From assembly GCA_902783085.1 (NCBI GenBank), contig CACZPT010000118.1, positions 1-11,153 of the forward strand: 11,153 bases of DNA, read 5' to 3'. The notes beneath the pieces were generated by a model. It searched no databases. It had not been told where the DNA came from and saw only the letters and a program-made list of their open reading frames with translations. A program made the position numbers and the translations under genes. Every line of letters starts with the position of its first letter. Within the stretch, counting starts at the first letter, position 1. This document shows, piece by piece, positions 6,213 to 11,153 of the stretch. The stretch comes from an uncultured Methanobrevibacter sp. (GTDB lineage: Archaea; Methanobacteriota; Methanobacteria; Methanobacteriales; Methanobacteriaceae).

Positions 6213-8000
6213 TTATTCAACAGTTACACATTTTGCTAAATTTCTTGGTTTATCCGGATCAAAACCTTTTTCAAGTGTCACATAATATGACAATAATTGC
6301 AGAGGAACAATATAAACCAATGGGGCGATTAATTCACCAACATCACAATTTATATAAAACACATCCTGAGCCTTAGATTTTAAATCTTCATCCCCACTAC
6401 CACCAATAGCCAATACACTCGCTCCACGTGATTTAACCTCTTCCAAATTACTCATAGTCTTTTTATATGCATCACCCGGAGGTATAATAACAACAACAGG
6501 AATTCCTTCATCTATTAATGCTAAAGGACCATGTTTTAATTCACCTGCAGCATATCCCTCACCATGAATATAAGAAATTTCCTTTAGTTTTAAAGCTCCT
6601 TCAAGAGCTGTTGGATAAACATAACCTCTTCCAAGATAGAAAAAGTCCTTTGCAAAGTGATATCTGTTTGACAATATTTTAACTTCCTCAAAATCAGCTA
6701 AAACTTCATCAATATAATCTGGAACATTATACAATTCATCCAATAAATCATTATCATCTGCAAGAAGTGCAGCAAATAAATAAATTGCAGTAAGTTGAGA
6801 AACATAAGTTTTAGTAGCAGCCACACCAATTTCAGGACCTGCCTGAGTTTGAATAACATATTTAGCACGCCTAGTAATAGATGAACCAGCAACATTAACA
6901 ATACCTAATGTTTTTGAAGTTTCATTAGCAATATCAAGAGCTTTAAGTGAATCCGCAGTTTCACCAGATTGAGAAATAAATATTACCAGTGTCTTATCAT
7001 CTAATGTTTTAGCCGAATATTTAAACTCAGAAGCTAAAATAACATCCGTGGAAATACCCGCAAGAGATTCAAGTAAATACTTACCTGTCAGTGACGCATG
7101 ATATGAAGTTCCACAAGCCACAAAACAAATCCTATCAATATCTCCCAAATCATCAATAATATTTTTAATATTATCCCTTTGAGTTAAAGTATTTCTAACA
7201 GCAGTAGCCTGTTCATTAATCTCCTTAATCATAAAATGATCATAACCTTCTTTTTCAGCCATTTCAGGTGTCCAATTAATTGTATCAATTTGTTTATTAA
7301 CAACATTGTCAAATTCATCATGAACAACAACACCTGATTTGTCCAAAATTACAATTTCATCCCTTTCAGGATAAATTATATCTTTTGCATATTTTAAAAT
7401 AGCTGGAGAATCGGAAGCAAGATAATAACCGTCTTCACCAATTCCAACAATTAAAGGGGAGTCTTTACGAGTAGCTATTATTTTATCCGGTTCTCGTGAA
7501 GATATAACAGCTATTGCATAAGCTCCTTCAATTACTTCAATAGTTTTTCTAACTGCATGTTCAAGGTCAAAACCTTCATCCATAAATTTTTCAATTAAAT
7601 GGGGAATAACTTCAGTATCTGTATCAGATTTAAAAATATGTCCTTCTTTTTCTAAATCAGCTTTAATTTTAGTATTATTTTCAATAATACCATTGTGAAC
7701 AACTGCAATTTCTACATTTTCATCTACTTGAGGGTGTGAATTTAACTTTGAAGGGTCTCCATGAGTTGCCCAACGAACATGAGCAATGCCAAAATTACCC
7801 GCCATATCCTGTAGGTCCAATTTCTCGTTGACTTCATTAATTTTACCTTTATCTTTTTTAATATGTATGTTTTCATCGTCAAAAGTGGCCAGTCCGATTG
7901 AATCATAACCTCTGTATTCCAATTTTGAAATACAGTCAAATAATATTGGGGCAACATCTTTTTTATCATCTTTTAAAATACAACCTACAATTCCACACAT
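6213..8000 (-). CDS. glmS: Glutamine-fructose-6-phosphate aminotransferase (isomerizing)
   Basis: GlmS makes glucosamine-6-phosphate from fructose-6-phosphate using ammonia from glutamine, the first step to UDP-GlcNAc and hence to pseudomurein and glycans. The 595 residues match the family length. The N-terminal class II glutamine amidotransferase domain (about 2-215) starts MCGIVGC, with nucleophile Cys2 exposed after Met removal. It also has HVRWATHG (74-81), HNGIIEN (102-108) and SDTDTEV (125-131). Two SIS sugar-isomerase domains follow (about 285-420 and 450-585), with ACGTS at 295-299 and SQSGE at 343-347. GELKHGP is at 486-492, and the C-terminal PRNLAKCVTVE at 585-595 contains the sugar-binding Lys590. 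The ribosome-binding site AGGTG overlaps the cobA stop, 8 bases upstream, so the gene is the last of the operon. There is no room for a glmS ribozyme. Confidence 0.98.
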   Translation of the reverse strand: MCGIVGCILKDDKKDVAPILFDCISKLEYRGYDSIGLATFDDENIHIKKDKGKINEVNEKLDLQDMAGNFGIAHVRWATHGDPSKLNSHPQVDENVEIAVVHNGIIENNTKIKADLEKEGHIFKSDTDTEVIPHLIEKFMDEGFDLEHAVRKTIEVIEGAYAIAVISSREPDKIIATRKDSPLIVGIGEDGYYLASDSPAILKYAKDIIYPERDEIVILDKSGVVVHDEFDNVVNKQIDTINWTPEMAEKEGYDHFMIKEINEQATAVRNTLTQRDNIKNIIDDLGDIDRICFVACGTSYHASLTGKYLLESLAGISTDVILASEFKYSAKTLDDKTLVIFISQSGETADSLKALDIANETSKTLGIVNVAGSSITRRAKYVIQTQAGPEIGVAATKTYVSQLTAIYLFAALLADDNDLLDELYNVPDYIDEVLADFEEVKILSNRYHFAKDFFYLGRGYVYPTALEGALKLKEISYIHGEGYAAGELKHGPLALIDEGIPVVVIIPPGDAYKKTMSNLEEVKSRGASVLAIGGSGDEDLKSKAQDVFYINCDVGELIAPLVYIVPLQLLSYYVTLEKGFDPDKPRNLAKCVTVE

Positions 8001-8008
8001 ATTAGCAC

Positions 8009-8719
8009 CTAATACTCATAAATATCTTTATAAAGTTTTACAACATCACCAATGATTAAAATAGCTGGAGTGTTGATTTTTTTATCTGAAATATCTCCCA
8101 AAGTTCCAAATATTACATTTTCATCAGGCAATGTTCCGCTTTCAATTACACAAACTGAAGTGTCTTTATCTCGATATTTCATGATTTCTGCAGTATTTTC
8201 CTTGATATTTCCAATTCCCATAAGGATTACTAAAGTATCTGCAGTGTAATCCCATTTTACTTGGTTTTCTGCTTTTGTAGGATCTTCATGACCAGTTACA
8301 ATTGTCAGAGAAGTTGCAACAGCCCTGTGAGTTACAGGTAGTCCTAAGGATGTTGGTGCACCAATAGCTGAAGTTACACCCGGAATAACTTCAAACTTGA
8401 TATCATGTTCCATTAAGGCCAATATTTCTTCTCCGCCACGACCAAAAACAAAAGGGTCTCCACCCTTAAGTCTAACGACATTTTCATGGCTTTGAGCCTG
8501 TTTTATAATCAAATCATTAATTTCATCCTGTGTTTTATAATGCTCACCAGCTTTTTTACCAACATAAATTTTTTCTGCATCATCTGGAGCATGAGCCAAT
8601 ATTTCTTCATTAGCCAAATAATCATATAAAACAACATCTGCTTTGTTTAATGCCTTAACAGCTTTAAGTGTTATTAAATCTGCATCTCCAGGTCCTGCAC
8701 CAATCAAATAAACTACCAT
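8009..8719 (-). CDS. cobA: Uroporphyrinogen-III C-methyltransferase (SUMT)
   Basis: The enzyme methylates uroporphyrinogen III at C2 and C7 with two SAM molecules, giving precorrin-2, the branch point to cobalamin, siroheme and coenzyme F430. It has 236 residues, the single-domain SUMT length, with no CysG-type oxidase/chelatase fusion. Motifs are VYLIGAGPGDADLITLKA at residues 3-20, VRLKGGDPFVFGRGGEE at 82-98 (the SUMT signature), VIPGVTSAIGAPTSLGLPVTHR at 111-132 and the MGIGNI stretch at 167-172. The start lies 7 bases after the purQ stop, with GTGAT overlapping that stop as ribosome-binding site. It shares the purC-to-glmS transcript. In a methanogen, F430 and B12 demand makes this essential. 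The assignment to SUMT rather than a later cobalt-precorrin methyltransferase rests on the GGDPFVFGRGGEE and LPVTHR motifs. Confidence 0.96.
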   Translation of the reverse strand: MVVYLIGAGPGDADLITLKAVKALNKADVVLYDYLANEEILAHAPDDAEKIYVGKKAGEHYKTQDEINDLIIKQAQSHENVVRLKGGDPFVFGRGGEEILALMEHDIKFEVIPGVTSAIGAPTSLGLPVTHRAVATSLTIVTGHEDPTKAENQVKWDYTADTLVILMGIGNIKENTAEIMKYRDKDTSVCVIESGTLPDENVIFGTLGDISDKKINTPAILIIGDVVKLYKDIYEY

Positions 8720-8726
8720 TTTATCA

Positions 8727-9371
8727 CTACAAAAATCCTTTAAAGAAGTTTAAACCATCTGTTGAACCCAATATTTCTTCACAGGCTCTTTCAGGATGTG
8801 GCATCATAGCACAAACCAATCCTGACTCATCACAAATACTTGTAATAGCTTCCATAGAACCATTAGGATTTTTATCCTTAAACTGCAAAACAATTTGATC
8901 TTGATCTTTTAGCAAATCAATGTCTTCTGTATAAAATCTACCTTCTGCATGAGCAATTGGAATTTTAACAGTTTGACCTTTTTTGAAATCTTTTGTAAAA
9001 GGAGTTCTTGTACTTGATACTTTTAAATCAACCCATTCACAATTAAATTTAGGATTTTCATTTGTTATAAAAACCCCCGGAACAAGACCGATTTCACCTA
9101 AAATCTGTGCACCATTACAAATTCCCAAAACCGGTTTTTCTTCCTTAACTAAAGCTTTAATTCCATCAATAACTGGTGTGATAGATGCCATTGCACCTGC
9201 CCTTAAATAATCACCATATGAAAATCCGCCAGGAATAACAACACCATCAAAATCAGTTAAATTTTGATTATTCCACCAAACATATTCAGCTTCCATACCA
9301 ACAAGGCCAATAGCTTTAGCTACATCCCTATCACAGTTAGTACCTGGAAATCTAATTACTCCAATTTTCAT
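8727..9371 (-). CDS. purQ: Phosphoribosylformylglycinamidine synthase subunit PurQ (glutaminase)
   Basis: PurQ hydrolyses glutamine and passes ammonia to small PurL with the help of PurS, making FGAM in purine synthesis. The 214 residues are typical of stand-alone PurQ. The class I amidotransferase triad is visible: Cys85 in LGICNGAQ, and His192 and Glu194 in PHPER. The N-terminus MKIGVIRFPGTNCDRD and the GGFSYGDYLRAG stretch at residues 48-59 are family hallmarks. I chose the ATG at 9371 because GGTGAT at 9374-9379 sits just upstream. An in-frame ATG at 9416 would add 15 unconserved residues overlapping the purS end. The gene starts 10 bases after the purS stop. The catalytic partner purL is not in the window. 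Confidence 0.97.
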   Translation of the reverse strand: MKIGVIRFPGTNCDRDVAKAIGLVGMEAEYVWWNNQNLTDFDGVVIPGGFSYGDYLRAGAMASITPVIDGIKALVKEEKPVLGICNGAQILGEIGLVPGVFITNENPKFNCEWVDLKVSSTRTPFTKDFKKGQTVKIPIAHAEGRFYTEDIDLLKDQDQIVLQFKDKNPNGSMEAITSICDESGLVCAMMPHPERACEEILGSTDGLNFFKGFL

Positions 9372-9381
9372 TACATCACCT

Positions 9382-9639
9382 TTATTCCAAGTTCTGTGAA
9401 ATAACATTAATTTCATAATTGTGAATTACAGGATTACAAAGTAATCTTTCACACATATCTACAACATCTTCCTTTATAGCTTCTCCATCTTCACCTTCGA
9501 TTTGGAAAGCAATAATTTCAATAGTTTTAGTATTTTTTACTTCATACCCAAGTAAATCAAGAGATCTCTCGATTGTTGTAGCTTCAGGATTTAACATACC
9601 ACTTTTAAGAGAAATTTTTACTTCAACATCAAATAACAT
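9382..9639 (-). CDS. purS: Phosphoribosylformylglycinamidine synthase subunit PurS
   Basis: PurS is the small structural subunit that bridges PurQ and small PurL in the multi-subunit FGAM synthase. The 85 residues match the family. The fingerprint is present: VEVKISLKSGMLNPEATTIE (residues 5-24), then LLGYEVKNTKTIE (29-41) and a C-terminal helix-strand ending NPVIHNYEI. The protein has no catalytic residues. The start is fixed by an AGGTGAT site at 9644-9650, four bases upstream, which lies across the end of purC. The purC stop is directly adjacent to this ATG, so translation is probably coupled. Confidence 0.96.
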   Translation of the reverse strand: MLFDVEVKISLKSGMLNPEATTIERSLDLLGYEVKNTKTIEIIAFQIEGEDGEAIKEDVVDMCERLLCNPVIHNYEINVISQNLE

Positions 9640-10368
9640 TTAAATCACCTTTTCATCATCAGGAATGATTCTATTATAGACTTCCACATATGCATCCATA
9701 ACTTCACTGTCCTTGCCTTTTCTAAATAATTCTTTATCCAGCATTTCTAAGGTTTCACTATCCCACAATCTACAGCCATCAGGAGAGATTTCATCACCTA
9801 AAAGAATATTACCTTCACTATCTTTACCGAATTCAACTTTGAAATCAACTAAAATAATTCCTGCATCAGCAAAAAACTCAGTTAATATTTCATTGATTTT
9901 TAAAGCCTTACTGGTTAAAATATCAATTTCTTCCTGGCTGGCAATTCCTAAAGCTTTGATAAGTGAATCATTAAGCATAGGATCGTGATATTCATCATCT
10001 TTAAAATCCATTTGTACGATAGGAGGGTTTAATTTAGTACCCTCAGAAATTGGATATTTGCGAACTAAACTACCTGTAGCAATATTTCTAACAATAACTT
10101 CAATAGGAATCATTTCAAGCTTTTTAGCCAACATCACATTAGTTTCAGGCAAATCAATAAATTGTGTTTCAACACCTTCATCTTCTAAAACTTTAAAAAT
10201 TTTTGAAGAAATGACAGCATTATATGAACCTTTTTTGCTCATAACTTCTTTACGTTCACCATCACCAGCAGTAATGTCATCTCTAAACTCAATAATGACC
10301 TCATCATCATTACTAGTAGTATATACACTTTTTACTTTACCACAATTAATTAACTCTTTTTTGTCCAT
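9640..10368 (-). CDS. purC: SAICAR synthetase (phosphoribosylaminoimidazole-succinocarboxamide synthase)
   Basis: PurC joins CAIR and aspartate with ATP to give SAICAR in purine synthesis. The 242 residues are the normal prokaryotic length. The ATP-binding GKVKSVY is at residues 10-16, DDITAGDGERK at 30-40, and the signature EVIVRNIATGSLVRKY at 90-105. LVDFKVEFG at 173-181 and the second signature GDEISPDGCRLWD at 191-203 complete the set. The gene leads the five-gene operon. Its start lacks a strong ribosome-binding site: TTGAT lies close upstream. With the nearer AT-rich box at 10386-10397, the mRNA could be leaderless. The purS ATG directly follows its stop codon. Confidence 0.98.
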   Translation of the reverse strand: MDKKELINCGKVKSVYTTSNDDEVIIEFRDDITAGDGERKEVMSKKGSYNAVISSKIFKVLEDEGVETQFIDLPETNVMLAKKLEMIPIEVIVRNIATGSLVRKYPISEGTKLNPPIVQMDFKDDEYHDPMLNDSLIKALGIASQEEIDILTSKALKINEILTEFFADAGIILVDFKVEFGKDSEGNILLGDEISPDGCRLWDSETLEMLDKELFRKGKDSEVMDAYVEVYNRIIPDDEKVI

Positions 10369-10402
10369 GATATCAACAAAACAAATTTTTATAAATTTAT
10401 TA

Positions 10403-10411
10403 TAATATAAA
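10403..10411 (-). promoter_or_regulatory. Box A candidate for the purC operon
   Basis: The minus strand reads TTTATATTA about 35 bases upstream of the purC ATG, which would give a leader of about 12 bases. A second AT-rich box (AATTTATAAAAA, 10386-10397) would give an almost leaderless transcript. The surrounding 82-base spacer shows no other obvious operator. Confidence 0.4.
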
Positions 10412-10430
10412 TTTTAGTTAAAATATTATA

Positions 10431-10445
10431 TAATACTAGCTATTA
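10431..10445 (-). terminator. Possible weak hairpin after the 91-residue gene
   Basis: TAATA at 10431-10435 and TATTA at 10441-10445 form a 5-bp stem just past the stop at 10451. On the minus strand an AT-rich stretch with TTTT follows. This is the only structure that could separate the upstream two-gene unit from purC, and it is weak. Confidence 0.2.
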
Positions 10446-10450
10446 GATAT

Positions 10451-10726
10451 TTAGAAATATTTTAAATCACCTTTGTTTAATCCAAATTTAATGCCATTTA
10501 AAGCACCATTTTTAAGTTCAGATAAAACACAAACAGGATAATCCGATTTTTCATTAATAAAAATAGTATGAGTAACTTCCTTTTGAGTTTTAATAGTTAT
10601 TTTATAACCACCATCAATAAAAGAAAGTTCACCCTTTAAAAAAACATCATTAAAAGACTCATCATATAAGTATTGAGGTAACACAACACTTATATCAAAA
10701 TGAGCCAGTAAATCATTTAAAATCAT
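10451..10726 (-). CDS. Unknown 91-residue protein, coupled to the small Ig-like secreted protein
   Basis: I do not recognise this protein. Its residues are mostly beta-forming with alternating hydrophobic and polar positions (KGELSFIDGGYKITIKTQ at 31-48, HTIFINE at 53-59). There is no signal peptide or membrane segment, and a single Cys lies at residue 66 (YPVCVL). The start codon overlaps the stop of the upstream gene by one base (TAATG), and I see no ribosome-binding site before it. Translation therefore probably depends on reinitiation after the secreted Ig-like protein. The arrangement supports a real gene and stoichiometric co-expression, but it would place a cytoplasmic product beside an exported one. 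It could also begin at a later start. Its function is unassigned. Confidence 0.65.
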   Translation of the reverse strand: MILNDLLAHFDISVVLPQYLYDESFNDVFLKGELSFIDGGYKITIKTQKEVTHTIFINEKSDYPVCVLSELKNGALNGIKFGLNKGDLKYF

Positions 10727-11091
10727 TATTCTAAAATAGTAATGTTTTGTGCAACATTAGCCATAGCATGTTGACTATTTCCATTAAACGTACAATTAAA
10801 TACATATTGACCCGGAGTTACACCTGCAATACCAAATGATGCAATACCTTTATCATCCGTTTTAAAAGAAATGTTATTCTGCTCACCGCTAGCTGCAATT
10901 ACAGTAATATTAATATATTCATTAGCAATAGGACTTCCATCCTCAGCAGTTAAAGAAATATTAAACATATCCCCATTTCTTAATGAATTTGGAGATTTAA
11001 TTTCAATATGGGATGCTTGAGCCGCATAAACAACAGATCCGGCAACAATAGCCAAAATTGCAATAAGAACAATAACGATTTTCTTATTCAT
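10726..11091 (-). CDS. Small secreted or membrane-anchored protein with one Ig-like domain
   Basis: This 121-residue protein has a clear N-terminal export signal: Lys3-Lys4, a hydrophobic core at about 5-21, and VYAAQA as a likely cleavage region near residue 24. If uncleaved it would be an N-terminal anchor. The rest (about 28-121) is a single beta-sandwich resembling one repeat of the large Ig-like protein in this window: AEDGSPIANEYINIT, TDDKGIASFGI and PGQYVFNCTF correspond to turns and strands of that fold. Five N-x-S/T sequons (Asn44, 61, 73, 99, 116) in 121 residues suggest glycosylation. The start is supported by GAGGTG at 11097-11102, five bases upstream, and a box A at 11127-11135. 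The gene leads a two-gene unit. Its role may be adhesion or envelope structure; a ligand cannot be inferred. Confidence 0.82.
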   Translation of the reverse strand: MNKKIVIVLIAILAIVAGSVVYAAQASHIEIKSPNSLRNGDMFNISLTAEDGSPIANEYINITVIAASGEQNNISFKTDDKGIASFGIAGVTPGQYVFNCTFNGNSQHAMANVAQNITILE

Positions 11092-11126
11092 TTAAACACC
11101 TCAATAGTAATTTTTACATGTAATTT

Positions 11127-11135
11127 ATATATAAA
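11127..11135 (-). promoter_or_regulatory. Box A for the small Ig-like gene
   Basis: The minus strand reads TTTATATAT within a palindromic ATTTATATATAAA-type stretch. The predicted start near 11104 gives a leader of about 12 bases holding the GAGGTG ribosome-binding site. A 10-bp palindrome, TTACATGTAA at 11114-11123, lies between the box and the predicted start. Confidence 0.5.
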
Positions 11136-11153
11136 GTTAATTACTAACACTTA

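Noticed and set aside
8001..8008. A glmS ribozyme or riboswitch upstream of glmS
   Set aside because: Only 8 bases separate the cobA stop from the glmS start, and they hold the ribosome-binding site, so there is no space for a structured leader.
9372..9416. A longer purQ beginning at an ATG at 9416
   Set aside because: The extra 15 residues are not PurQ-like, overlap purS, and the ATG at 9371 has its own GGTGAT site and the conserved MKIGVIRFPGTNCD start.
10058..10405. Plus-strand open frame of 115 codons opposite purC
   Set aside because: It mirrors conserved purC codons, is Ser/Ile-rich, and has no ribosome-binding site or recognisable domain.

Overview
The window looks like chromosomal DNA of a low-GC methanogenic archaeon of the Methanobacteriaceae, most likely Methanobrevibacter or a close relative. 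Three things point this way. The archaeal tRNA-guanine transglycosylase (archaeosine pathway) is archaea-specific. The promoters have TTTATATA-type box A elements. The purC-purS-purQ run next to cobA and glmS is an arrangement I recall from Methanobacteriales. Secreted Ig-like repeat proteins are also typical of gut Methanobrevibacter. The genus is an inference from gene content and AT-richness. Ribosome-binding sites are variants of AGGTGAT, and genes are packed with gaps of 0 to 10 bases inside operons.

Layout. Bases 1-168: possible tail of a plus-strand gene, then AT-rich DNA with a small hairpin. Bases 169-2818 (minus): tgtA followed by a class I SAM methyltransferase, probably one transcript. 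Bases 2994-4205 (plus): an MnmC-like methyltransferase, divergent from tgtA. Bases 4200-5855 (minus): a secreted protein with four tandem Ig-like repeats and an unusual C-terminal four-cysteine domain; its stop codon overlaps that of the MnmC-like gene. Bases 5856-6212: noncoding, with the Ig-protein promoter, a 10-bp direct repeat, a 10-bp inverted repeat and the glmS terminator region. Bases 6213-10368 (minus): a tight operon read as purC-purS-purQ-cobA-glmS. Bases 10451-11091 (minus): a small secreted Ig-like protein and a 91-residue unknown protein, with overlapping stop and start codons.

How the genes work together. tgtA and the MnmC-like gene share a divergent promoter region and probably both act on tRNA modification. 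The five-gene operon combines two glutamine-dependent activities (PurQ in purine synthesis, GlmS in amino-sugar synthesis), another purine step (PurC), and the entry step to siroheme, cobalamin and F430 (CobA). GlmS would supply glucosamine for pseudomurein and glycans. The two Ig-like proteins are probably cell-surface or secreted, and both carry many N-glycosylation sequons.

Most of the window is ordinary core metabolism. The least explained parts are the C-terminal cysteine domain of the large Ig protein, the small secreted-plus-unknown gene pair, and the repeat-bearing intergenic region at 5856-6212. I see no CRISPR array, insertion sequence, tRNA, rRNA or phage module.
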